From Oscillospiraceae bacterium (GTDB lineage: Bacteria; Bacillota; Clostridia; Oscillospirales; Ruminococcaceae): a stretch of 15,334 bases of DNA. The notes beneath the pieces are model-generated. The model did not search any database. It was not told where the DNA came from and saw only the letters and a list, made by a program, of their open reading frames with translations. Of the stretch, positions 6,622 to 13,285 are shown piece by piece. The stretch spans positions 1 through 15,334 of the forward strand of contig JAEDHF010000027.1 of the NCBI GenBank assembly GCA_016297165.1, read 5' to 3'. A program made the position numbers and the translations under genes. Numbering within the stretch: the first letter of the stretch is position 1; each line of letters starts with the position of its first letter.

Positions 6622-7164
6622 ATGGGTAATATTACTCTTATAACCGGCGGCGCAGGAAGCGGTAAAACGAGATGGGCGATTTCCTATTTCAAGACCTGCG
6701 ATAACGTCCTTTTCCTGAATACGGCGAAAACTCTCCACGAGGATACCCGCCACAGAATGGAGTATTCCAATAATGAAAACAATGTTGAATGGGTGGTTGC
6801 TAACGACGTAAAGAATCCCGTCGAGCATATAAAGGACCATAAGTTCTTTATCTTCGATAATCTCGGCTCATATACCTCGAATGTAATGCGTGAAATCGCC
6901 GCCGATATCGAAAATATTACAACAGAGGAACGTGATAAAATCCGTTCTGTCGTTGTTAATAACGTAATCGAATGTATGAATAAGGTTTCCGAGCTTAACG
7001 GCGCTATGGTAATCGTTACTATCGAGCCGGGCTTCAGCCCCTGCCCCAAGGATAAGGAACAGCTTTATTTCCGCGAAATCATGGGCGCAGTCAACCAGCG
7101 TATCGCCAACACCGCCCAGGAGGTTTATCTCTCCGCCAGCGGTATCCAGTTCAGAATAAAGTAA
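6622..7164 (+). CDS. CobU-like P-loop nucleotide-binding protein, probably not a canonical CobU
   Basis: 180 residues, resembling adenosylcobinamide kinase/guanylyltransferase (CobU/CobP) from end to end. Seen: P-loop GGAGSGKT (9-16), a Walker-B-like FFIFDN (75-80), and a well-kept C-terminus YFREIMGAVNQRIANTAQEV (149-168) followed by SGIQFRIK. In known CobU proteins the region after the first strands carries a HHKDGRPxxW-type motif whose second histidine (H46 in Salmonella) is guanylylated. Here the matching stretch is RMEYSNNENNVEW (45-57), so Y48-S49 replace the histidines and the Arg-Pro is lost. No cobalamin gene or riboswitch is near. The start at ATG 6622 has AGGAGG 7 bases upstream. 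The pilT gene follows 26 bases later, so a role linked to that ATPase is possible. Annotation pipelines would likely name it CobU. Confidence 0.75.
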   Translation: MGNITLITGGAGSGKTRWAISYFKTCDNVLFLNTAKTLHEDTRHRMEYSNNENNVEWVVANDVKNPVEHIKDHKFFIFDNLGSYTSNVMREIAADIENITTEERDKIRSVVVNNVIECMNKVSELNGAMVIVTIEPGFSPCPKDKEQLYFREIMGAVNQRIANTAQEVYLSASGIQFRIK

Positions 7165-7190
7165 AATAACAGAAAGGAACGGTTTATACT

Positions 7191-8240
7191 ATGACAATCG
7201 ACCAGCTTATCAATTTTGCAAGAAGCAAGAACGCCTCGGATATTCATCTTACTGCAGGCGCTCCCACCTCTATCCGTATTAACGGCGAGCTTAAGAAATT
7301 CGACGGAATGGACGAGGAGGTTGTTAACAGAACTATCCTTTCTATGCTCTCCGCTGAACAGGAAAAGCGTATCGGCGAAGGCGAAGATATCGACTTCTCC
7401 TTTACATCAAGCTCGGGCGGCCGTCAGAGAGTTAACGTTTATCGCCAGAATGGCGGTAAGCTTGCTGCGGCTATACGTCTTTTAAACGAGCATATCCCCT
7501 CCTTTAAGGATATAAGCCTTCCCCAGGCGGCTATCGACCTCACAAAGGAGCTTAAGGGTCTTATCCTCGTAACGGGTCCTACCGGCTCGGGTAAGTCCAC
7601 AACTCTTGCTACAATGGTTGACCAGATTAACGTTACCCGTCCCTGTCATATCCTTACTATCGAGGACCCTATCGAATATATCTATAAGCCGAAGCTGGCT
7701 ACTATCCACCAGAGAGAAATCGGAACCGACGTTCCTAACTTTAACTACGCTCTTAGAAGCGGACTTCGTGAGAACCCCGACGTTATCCTTGTCGGCGAAA
7801 TGCGTGACTACGAAACTATCCAGCTTGCTCTTACCGCCGCTGAAACAGGACACCTCGTCCTCGGAACACTTCATACAACAGGCGCGGCTCATACCGTTAA
7901 CCGTATTATCGACGTATTCCCCGCCGAGGAACAGAACCAGGTAAGAACACAGCTTGCAGGAAACCTTCGAGGCGTTATCTCCCAGATGCTTCTTCCTATG
8001 GCTAACGCTGAAAGAGGAAGAACAGCAGCCTTCGAAATCCTTATCAATACCGACGCCTGTGCAAACAATATCCGTACAGAAAAGACCCACCAGCTTGAAT
8101 CCGTTATGGCAGCAGGCGGCAACGTGGGCATGAGAACCATGAACGAGAGCTTAAAGCGTCTTTCCCGTGACGGTCTTATTACTAAGGAAGTGGCTATGCT
8201 TTACAGCCCCGATAAGGACGAACTCAGAAAGATTATCTAA
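7191..8240 (+). CDS. pilT: PilT-type type IV pilus retraction ATPase
   Basis: A 349-residue hexameric secretion-superfamily ATPase of the PilT family, which in classic systems powers retraction of type IV pili at the cytoplasmic face of the membrane. Seen: N-terminal PAS-like domain with SDIHLTAGAPTSIRINGEL (16-34), Walker A GPTGSGKST (129-137), Asp box TIEDPIEY (156-163), Walker B DVILVGEMRD (197-206), His box TLHTTGAAHTVNRIIDVFP (226-244) and a C-terminal NNIRTEKTHQL related to the AIRNLIRE motif. All catalytic parts look intact and the length is normal. RBS AAAGGA at 7173-7178 lies 12 bases from ATG. Its isoleucine codons are 23 ATC, 6 ATT and 2 ATA, unlike the next gene, hinting at stronger expression. 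No pilin, PilB, PilC or PilM gene is in the window, so its pilus partners must lie elsewhere if they exist. Confidence 0.93.
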   Translation: MTIDQLINFARSKNASDIHLTAGAPTSIRINGELKKFDGMDEEVVNRTILSMLSAEQEKRIGEGEDIDFSFTSSSGGRQRVNVYRQNGGKLAAAIRLLNEHIPSFKDISLPQAAIDLTKELKGLILVTGPTGSGKSTTLATMVDQINVTRPCHILTIEDPIEYIYKPKLATIHQREIGTDVPNFNYALRSGLRENPDVILVGEMRDYETIQLALTAAETGHLVLGTLHTTGAAHTVNRIIDVFPAEEQNQVRTQLAGNLRGVISQMLLPMANAERGRTAAFEILINTDACANNIRTEKTHQLESVMAAGGNVGMRTMNESLKRLSRDGLITKEVAMLYSPDKDELRKII

Positions 8241-8246
8241 AGGTGA
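8241..8246 (+). promoter_or_regulatory. RBS that fixes a TTG start for the transglutaminase-like gene
   Basis: AGGTGA directly follows the pilT stop codon and lies 7 bases before TTG at 8254. It excludes the longer in-frame reading that would start inside pilT at 8167. Confidence 0.75.
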
Positions 8247-8253
8247 ATTTATC

Positions 8254-9600
8254 TTGATTAAAGCTAAAGCCCGTTCCTTTCCGGCTGTTGCCCTTAAGGA
8301 ACGGGTGATACTGATTATAACCCTTATTTCGGCGGTTATCTGCTCCGAATTCTTTATTTTTCGGGCAGGAGCCGAAAGGGAACTCCCCTCCTTCTCCGTA
8401 AGAAACTATGTAAGAACCTCTTACGACGAGGATAACTACGCTCTTATAGAAACCAACGGCGACAGTATCACCATAAAAGGAAAATATAAGGACGCAAAAT
8501 CCATAAAAATAAGCCTTTATCCGAAAATTGAGCCCTCGGGCTATTCCTTTCATGCCTTCGAGGACGGAAGCTTCGAAGCGGAGCTTACTGCGAAGCCCTT
8601 TGAAAACGGAAGCTTTCTCTTTCTTATAACCATAAACAGCGAAATACAGAAAAACTGCTATATCCTCTATGAGGACGGCTGGCGCTTTCTGGATAACAGG
8701 CTGGAAGCCCATAACCGTGAGGTTTTCGAAAAAATCCATACCGTAAGCGACGAGGCGTGCTGCCTTTATCTGAGCTCCGACGGCGACCCCGAAAAGATAG
8801 CCTTCGTAAAGGAACAGCTTAAGCTTATCGTAAAGGACGTAACGAAGGATATCGAAAGCGACTACGAAAAGGCGAGAGCCCTTGAAAAATACGTGGCGGA
8901 AAACTTCTGCTACGACTTAGACGCAAGGGAAGGAACAACAGACCTTGACTCCATATCGGTAGATGCGGTACTAAGGGACAGACGCTCCGTCTGTCTCGGA
9001 ATATCAAATCTCTATATGGCACTTCTCGAAGCGGCAGGAATAAAAGCCGTCAATATTCGTGGAGCCGCTATCTACCGCGAAACTCCCTTCGATTTACCCG
9101 AAAAGGAACAAAATCACGAATGGGTAGCCTTCTACTACGAGGAGGAAGAGCGCTGGGTATGGACGGACCCCGTATGGGGCGGCCTCGGAGACTATAAAAA
9201 GGGTAAGTATTACCCCGGAAAATATAACGGAAACTATTTTGATATAGACGATTTCGCCCTTTCGATAAACCATAGAGCGGATAAGGCTGAACGCCGACCC
9301 TTTTTTGAGGCGGAAATACCCGTGGAATTCTATTCTGTGGAAGAAACCACTGCCCCCGAGGAAACAGAGCCGATAAATACGGAATTTTCGGATACTGCAC
9401 AAGCCGAGGAAACAACCGCCGAGGATAGTATTAAGGAAGAAAAAGAGCGTATCGAAAATGATGTATCGGAAATAATGAAAGCTGCCCACAGGGAGGAGGA
9501 TAATACCCTTCTTATAGCGGCAGTAGTCTTAATGTCCCTGTTAATTGCTGTGTTAATCGCAGTTATCATAAAACTAATCAGAAACGGAAGGAAAAACTGA
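8254..9600 (+). CDS. Membrane-anchored transglutaminase-like protein
   Basis: 448 residues with a transglutaminase-like (PF01841-type) cysteine-protease fold domain. Seen: an N-terminal hydrophobic segment (18-36) acting as signal peptide or anchor, a beta-rich region (about 45-150), a helical lead-in (180-220), the catalytic cysteine C247 in RRSVCLGISNLYMALLEAAG, histidine H288 in NHEWV and aspartate D305 in WTDPVWGG, a Thr/Glu-rich acidic stalk (about 360-410) and a C-terminal membrane helix (419-442) with a basic tail. The catalytic domain should face outside, perhaps cleaving or cross-linking surface proteins; that role is inferred. The start is TTG at 8254, 13 bases after pilT. The gene ends at 9600, directly before the next ATG. 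ATA makes up 20 of its 39 isoleucine codons, against 2 of 31 in pilT. Confidence 0.85.
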   Translation: MIKAKARSFPAVALKERVILIITLISAVICSEFFIFRAGAERELPSFSVRNYVRTSYDEDNYALIETNGDSITIKGKYKDAKSIKISLYPKIEPSGYSFHAFEDGSFEAELTAKPFENGSFLFLITINSEIQKNCYILYEDGWRFLDNRLEAHNREVFEKIHTVSDEACCLYLSSDGDPEKIAFVKEQLKLIVKDVTKDIESDYEKARALEKYVAENFCYDLDAREGTTDLDSISVDAVLRDRRSVCLGISNLYMALLEAAGIKAVNIRGAAIYRETPFDLPEKEQNHEWVAFYYEEEERWVWTDPVWGGLGDYKKGKYYPGKYNGNYFDIDDFALSINHRADKAERRPFFEAEIPVEFYSVEETTAPEETEPINTEFSDTAQAEETTAEDSIKEEKERIENDVSEIMKAAHREEDNTLLIAAVVLMSLLIAVLIAVIIKLIRNGRKN

Positions 9601-10071
9601 ATGGTAGTAATTGAATTAGAAAACGGAAAACAGATTAAGCTTGAGCTTTATCCCGACATCGCTCCGATTACCGTTGAAAACTTCGAAAAGCTCGTAAATA
9701 AGGGCTTTTACGACGGACTTACGTTCCATAGAGTTATCAGCGGCTTTATGATTCAGGGCGGCTGTCCTATCGGAAACGGAACAGGCAACTCAGGCGAACA
9801 CATCAAGGGCGAATTTTTAGCCAACGGTGTTGTAAACAACCTTAAGCACACAAGAGGGGTTATCTCTATGGCTCGCGCCGCCGACCCCAACTCCGCAAGC
9901 TGTCAGTTCTTCATTATGCATGAGGACGCTCCCCACCTTGACGGAAGCTACGCGGCATTCGGAAAGGTTACCGAGGGTATGGAGGTTGTTGACGAAATAG
10001 CCGGTGTTGAAACCGATTATGCGGATAAGCCCCTTGTTCCTGTAGTAATGAAAAGCGTAAAAATCGTGTAA
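9601..10071 (+). CDS. Cyclophilin-type peptidyl-prolyl cis-trans isomerase
   Basis: A 156-residue single-domain cyclophilin that speeds proline cis-trans isomerisation during folding. Seen: FHRVISGFMIQGG (42-54) with the catalytic arginine R44 and pocket residues F49, M50 and Q52; SMARAADPNSASCQFFIM (89-106); and LDGSYAAFGKV (113-123). The position of the cyclosporin-contacting tryptophan of human CypA (in EWLDG) is histidine here, as in many bacterial forms. There is no signal peptide, so it should be cytoplasmic. The ATG follows the transglutaminase stop with no gap, and GGAAGGA (9586-9592) within the upstream gene is its RBS, 8 bases away. It is the last gene of the run from 6622 and ends before the hairpin at 10083-10112. 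Confidence 0.95.
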   Translation: MVVIELENGKQIKLELYPDIAPITVENFEKLVNKGFYDGLTFHRVISGFMIQGGCPIGNGTGNSGEHIKGEFLANGVVNNLKHTRGVISMARAADPNSASCQFFIMHEDAPHLDGSYAAFGKVTEGMEVVDEIAGVETDYADKPLVPVVMKSVKIV

Positions 10072-10082
10072 ATGAGCGAAAA

Positions 10083-10112
10083 TGAGCCCCGTGGTTAGAC
10101 CCACGGGGCTCA
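10083..10112. terminator. Bidirectional intrinsic terminator between convergent genes
   Basis: TGAGCCCCGTGG (10083-10094), loop of 6 and CCACGGGGCTCA (10101-10112): a perfect 12-bp, GC-rich stem. On the minus strand it is followed by TTTT, a better terminator for the lipoprotein transcript; on the plus strand it ends the cyclophilin operon with a poorer U-tract (GCTATTATT). Confidence 0.85.
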
Positions 10113-10125
10113 GCTATTATTCGGA

Positions 10126-10962
10126 TTATTCTGCACTTTCCTGATTCTTCGTAAGCTCATTCATAATCGCTTCGTTGAGGTTTTCGATAGTATCCTCGGT
10201 ATAGTCGGTAGGAATATCAAATACGCTTTCGTCGGCAATTTCATTGGATAAAAGCTTTATTTCCGAAACGCTGCTGTCGGAAATGATATACTTGATTTCG
10301 TTTGTGTCCTTATCGAAATAGTATGTCACCATGGATGTGCTGTTGGTATCCTCTTTTTTGGCGGATACAGCGAAACCGTTATACAGCTTTCCGTCGTATT
10401 CCTTATCCATAGTGCTGTATTCGCTGCTGCTCACAGCGTCGTACTGAGCCTTGAGCCCTGCGCTTTCAACACAGTTGCCCACAAATTCGGCACCGTACTT
10501 ACTCTTATACATTTCCTTTTTATCGTCATATATCTGATAGCAAGTATCGGTATCATAGACAATCCTTGTTTTTCTTCCGAGAGCGTCATTTCCGACGATA
10601 ACCATTGTATCGGCGTCCTTTATATACATCTCGGTAACTACGGCGTCATTTTCGCCTACCGTTGTGGAAGAAACGAAGGAGAGGGGCATACCGCTTCTTA
10701 TCGAATAGAAATTATCGTAGAAGTAGGGGTAGTTTTCCTTAAGGAACTGCTTTGCCTCCTCGGAGGTATCCTCCTCGGGCTCGCCGATGTTGATAACCTG
10801 TGTTACCTTTCCGCCCTTTTTTGTTGTTTCCTCCCCGGCGTCTGCTGATGCTCCCGTTGTGGCTTCTGTGGTTGTTTCGGAGTTATTTCCGTTTCCGGCG
10901 CCGCAGGACGCTATGGATAATATTACCGCCAATGCAGAAATAATTGATAAGATTTTTTTCAT
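10126..10962 (-). CDS. Lipoprotein, paralogue of the neighbouring repeat-linker lipoprotein
   Basis: 278 residues with a lipoprotein signal peptide: MKK, a hydrophobic core, and lipobox IASC with the modified cysteine at C20. A Ser/Thr/Gly-rich linker (21-50) leads to a beta-rich domain. Conserved with the gene at 11090-12088 are RIVYDTDTCYQIYDDKK (133-149) and TYYFDKDTNEIKYIISD followed by SVFDIPTDY, which match RIIMDNGTYYIISDSEK and ATLYFDTATGRTRYIVS plus SLFDIPANY. The two are therefore tandem paralogues. The pattern of repeated strands recalls LolA/LppX-like lipoprotein folds, but that is a guess. RBS AAAGGA lies about 10 bases before ATG. I see no strong promoter or terminator in the 127 bases between the two genes, so they may share a transcript. 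Function unknown; cell-surface location is well supported. Confidence 0.8.
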   Translation of the reverse strand: MKKILSIISALAVILSIASCGAGNGNNSETTTEATTGASADAGEETTKKGGKVTQVINIGEPEEDTSEEAKQFLKENYPYFYDNFYSIRSGMPLSFVSSTTVGENDAVVTEMYIKDADTMVIVGNDALGRKTRIVYDTDTCYQIYDDKKEMYKSKYGAEFVGNCVESAGLKAQYDAVSSSEYSTMDKEYDGKLYNGFAVSAKKEDTNSTSMVTYYFDKDTNEIKYIISDSSVSEIKLLSNEIADESVFDIPTDYTEDTIENLNEAIMNELTKNQESAE

Positions 10963-11089
10963 TTCTAAGTTTTCCTTTCTTTTTTCGGTTTCACTTTTGT
11001 AGTCAGTTAAGTTTAACCTATTGTTTCGACAAAAGGGTAAAAGAATAATGAAAACCCGGTGAAATCGTGGATTATTAAGGAAGATGTGC

Positions 11090-12088
11090 TTAGTTTCCTG
11101 CCATTAAAGCGCTTAAATCTGTCATCTGATAATTTGCAGGAATATCGAAAAGGCTGCTGTTTGTGCCTGTATAGTAGTCGTCGATACGAACTGTCTGACC
11201 TTCGGAAACGATATATCTTGTTCTGCCTGTAGCGGTGTCGAAATAAAGGGTAGCCTTGGTTGTGCCGTCGTCAACGGTTTCGAACTTTAAGCTTTCGCCC
11301 ATAAAGGTTTCTGTGCCGGAAGAGTATTCTGCCTTATCGAAATCGAAAGCGCCTGTTAACTTCATAGCTTCCGCCATCTGTTCTTCCATTGAAGCCTTTT
11401 CATCGCCGGAAAGGCTGTAATACAAGGCGGACTTTTCGGAATCGCTGATTATGTAATATGTACCGTTATCCATGATAATTCTTGCCTCCTCGCCCTCCAT
11501 ATTCGTTGATATGGCAATACGAGTTAAGGACTCCATAGACATAGCCATTGTTCCGCTTTCCTTACCGTCGGAGTCAACAACCGTCATTACAAGAGTACAG
11601 GGTATTGTAGAGGTAACCTTTCCGAACTCATAGTAAAGAGGAGACTTATCCTTAAGTCCGTCAAGGAAGCTGTTTTCGATAAGCTGTCCGCCGGGAGCGG
11701 AAGGGGTAGTCTCGGTTTCGGCAGGCTTTGTGGCTTCTGTCTCGGGTGAAGGCTCGGTGGCTTCTGTCTCGGGGGCAGGCTCGGTAGCTTCTGTCTCGGG
11801 GACAGGCTCGGTAGCCTCTGTTGTTTCGGCGATATCATCGTCCTTTTTATCGTCCTTGTCGTCGTTACCGAAGCCGAAGCCAAGACCGCCTAAGCCCGAA
11901 TTGTTTTCGGATTCGTTCTTGTCCTCGTCCTTATCCTTGTCCTCGTCCTTATCCTCGTCGTCGTCCTTTTCGTCGGAATAGGAGGACTTTTCCTCGTCAT
12001 CCTCGTTATTGTCGGCGTTGTTGTTTCCGCAGGCGGAAATGCTTAAAACCAGTGCTGCTGTAAGAAATAATGATAAAAACTTTTTCAT
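11090..12088 (-). CDS. Lipoprotein with acidic and Thr/Glu/Pro repeat linkers
   Basis: 332 residues. The signal peptide ends in lipobox ISAC (C20). Then come an Asp/Lys/Glu-rich run (about 29-62), a Gly/Phe patch (65-74), another acidic run and a nine-residue repeat of the type ATEPxPETE, 3 to 4 copies (about 89-127). The remainder (135-332) is a beta-rich domain paralogous to that of the gene at 10126-10962. The charged linker probably acts as a stalk through the cell wall. The frame opens at a GTG at 12097, but that codon overlaps the AAAGGTGG RBS (12101-12094); ATG at 12088-12086 is the real start, 5 bases after it and giving the usual MKKFLSLF. Promoter: TTGACA-17-TACAAT at 12185-12157. 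Ligand and function unknown. Confidence 0.8.
   Translation of the reverse strand: MKKFLSLFLTAALVLSISACGNNNADNNEDDEEKSSYSDEKDDDEDKDEDKDKDEDKNESENNSGLGGLGFGFGNDDKDDKKDDDIAETTEATEPVPETEATEPAPETEATEPSPETEATKPAETETTPSAPGGQLIENSFLDGLKDKSPLYYEFGKVTSTIPCTLVMTVVDSDGKESGTMAMSMESLTRIAISTNMEGEEARIIMDNGTYYIISDSEKSALYYSLSGDEKASMEEQMAEAMKLTGAFDFDKAEYSSGTETFMGESLKFETVDDGTTKATLYFDTATGRTRYIVSEGQTVRIDDYYTGTNSSLFDIPANYQMTDLSALMAGN
11724..11820. repeat. 27-bp tandem repeat coding for a Thr/Glu/Pro linker
   Basis: Units at 11724-11750, 11751-11777 and 11778-11804, and a partial unit at 11805-11820, share the core GCTTCTGTCTCGGG with a few substitutions. Each encodes nine residues (ATEPxPETE on the minus strand), so copy changes stay in frame and would alter only linker length. 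Confidence 0.85.
11921..11956. repeat. 18-bp tandem repeat coding for an Asp/Lys/Glu linker
   Basis: Two adjacent copies of GTCCTCGTCCTTATCCTT (11921-11938 and 11939-11956), differing at the last base, within a longer simple run of GTCCT/CGTCG words up to about 11990. It encodes the acidic DEDKDK-type stalk of the lipoprotein. Confidence 0.8.
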
Positions 12089-12156
12089 AGTACCCACCTT
12101 TCAAATTTTTCTGAATTGTTTGATTTTGCAACAAAAATGGTCACATATACTATATG

Positions 12157-12185
12157 ATTGTAGCACATAAAGCCGCTTTTGTCAA
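12157..12185 (-). promoter_or_regulatory. Promoter of the lipoprotein genes
   Basis: On the minus strand TTGACA (12185-12180), a 17-base spacer and TACAAT (12162-12157), about 70 bases before the ATG at 12088. The -35 and the next five bases (TTGACAAAAGC) are identical to those of the divergent yqhQ promoter. Confidence 0.75.
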
Positions 12186-12222
12186 CTGCTTTGTTACTGT
12201 GCTGTATGCATTTGACAAAAGC
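12175..12222. promoter_or_regulatory. 11-bp inverted repeat joining two divergent -35 regions
   Basis: GCTTTTGTCAA (12175-12185) and TTGACAAAAGC (12212-12222) are perfect reverse complements, 26 bases apart. Six of the 11 bases are simply the consensus -35 on each side; the five extra bases on each arm are what goes beyond chance promoter similarity. Confidence 0.5.
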
Positions 12223-12240
12223 TCTCCTTAGTAGTATAAT
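12212..12240 (+). promoter_or_regulatory. Consensus sigma-A promoter of yqhQ-prmC
   Basis: TTGACA (12212-12217), exactly 17 bases, TATAAT (12235-12240): a perfect consensus match on the plus strand, about 50 bases before the ATG at 12293. Confidence 0.85.
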
Positions 12241-12292
12241 TGTGATACTATATATCAACAAAGACAAAGGAACAGGAAAGGTCGGATAAGCT

Positions 12293-13285
12293 ATGAAGGA
12301 AAAGGAAAAAATCCATAGAACTACCATAGGAGGACAGGCTCTTTTCGAGGGCATAATGATGAAGGGACCCGAAAAAACCTCTATGGCGGTACGAAAAAAG
12401 GACGGAGAAATTCACGTTGAGGAGACTCCTGCCCCCGAAAAAAAGTGGTACAATAAGGCTCCCTTTATCCGAGGCTCCGTTAATTTCGTGAGCCAGCTTA
12501 CCGAGGGCTATAAGTATCTCTCCCGCTCTATGGAGCTTTCCGGCGCTCTCGACGACGACGGCGAGGAAGAAATGTCGAAGTTCGAGAAATGGCTGGACGA
12601 GAAATTCGGCGATAAGATTACCGGCGTAATTATGGGAATTTCAATGGTTTTCGCTATAGCTCTTGCAGTTGTGCTCTTTATGTTCGTTCCTACCTGGCTC
12701 TTTATGCTTTTAAGCGCCCTTTTCGGCGAAACAGATATTTCCGCCTTTCAGTCCCTTTTTGAGGGTGTTCTTAAAATAGTAATCTTCGTCTCATATATGG
12801 CGCTTGTGTCCCTTATGAAGGATATCCGCCGTACCTACGAGTACCACGGCGCAGAGCATAAGACAATAGCCTGCTACGAGAAGGGGCTGCCCCTTACGGT
12901 AGAAAACGTAAAGCCACAGCGCCGTTTCCACCCCAGATGCGGCACAAGCTTCCTCTTCCTCGTTCTTCTTATAAGTATTCTCGTTTATTCGGTTTTCCCG
13001 ATAACTAACGCATTTTTCATAACAGCCTTCGGCGTTAACGACACTATCGCCATGATTTTAAGGGTTGCTTCGAAGATTATCCTGCTTCCCGTTATCGTAG
13101 GCATTTCCTACGAAATTATCCGCCTTGCGGGACGATACGACAATATCCTTACCCGTATTATTTCCGCACCGGGACTGGCTTTACAGCGCCTTACAACAAA
13201 GGAGCCCGACGATAGCCAGATTGAGATAGCTATTGCAGCTATGGAGAGGGTTATCCCCGAAAATAAGGAGACGGATAAATGGTAA
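12293..13285 (+). CDS. yqhQ: DUF1385 membrane protein YqhQ
   Basis: 330 residues, the YqhQ/DUF1385 family found across Firmicutes and of unknown biochemical role. Family motifs are all present: GGQALFEGIMM (13-23), YHGAEHKTI (184-192), RFHPRCGTSF (211-220) and the C-terminal APGLALQRLTTKEPDDSQIE (292-311). Membrane segments lie near 112-144, 157-175, 220-245 and 253-275. The conserved HGAEHK and HPRCGTS motifs look like a catalytic or metal site, but no activity is known to me. AGGAAAGG is about 11 bases before the ATG. The gene overlaps prmC by 7 bases, the order commonly seen in Firmicutes (often followed by prfA, which is not here). Confidence 0.93.
   Translation: MKEKEKIHRTTIGGQALFEGIMMKGPEKTSMAVRKKDGEIHVEETPAPEKKWYNKAPFIRGSVNFVSQLTEGYKYLSRSMELSGALDDDGEEEMSKFEKWLDEKFGDKITGVIMGISMVFAIALAVVLFMFVPTWLFMLLSALFGETDISAFQSLFEGVLKIVIFVSYMALVSLMKDIRRTYEYHGAEHKTIACYEKGLPLTVENVKPQRRFHPRCGTSFLFLVLLISILVYSVFPITNAFFITAFGVNDTIAMILRVASKIILLPVIVGISYEIIRLAGRYDNILTRIISAPGLALQRLTTKEPDDSQIEIAIAAMERVIPENKETDKW

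Noticed and set aside
8167..8253. Upstream extension of the transglutaminase-like frame into pilT
   Set aside because: The added 29 residues overlap the well-conserved end of PilT, and AGGTGA at 8241-8246 points to TTG at 8254, after which the hydrophobic N-terminal segment follows normally.
10963..11089. Separate promoter for the first lipoprotein (TTGTCG with a weak -10)
   Set aside because: The possible -10 boxes at 16-18 bases match only about three of six consensus positions, so I do not call it.
11724..11990. CRISPR-like or other non-coding repeat array
   Set aside because: The repeats are contiguous with no spacers, in frame, and encode linkers of a lipoprotein.
12089..12097. GTG start of the second lipoprotein three codons upstream of ATG
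   Set aside because: That GTG is part of the RBS itself; the ATG gives a normal lipoprotein signal peptide.
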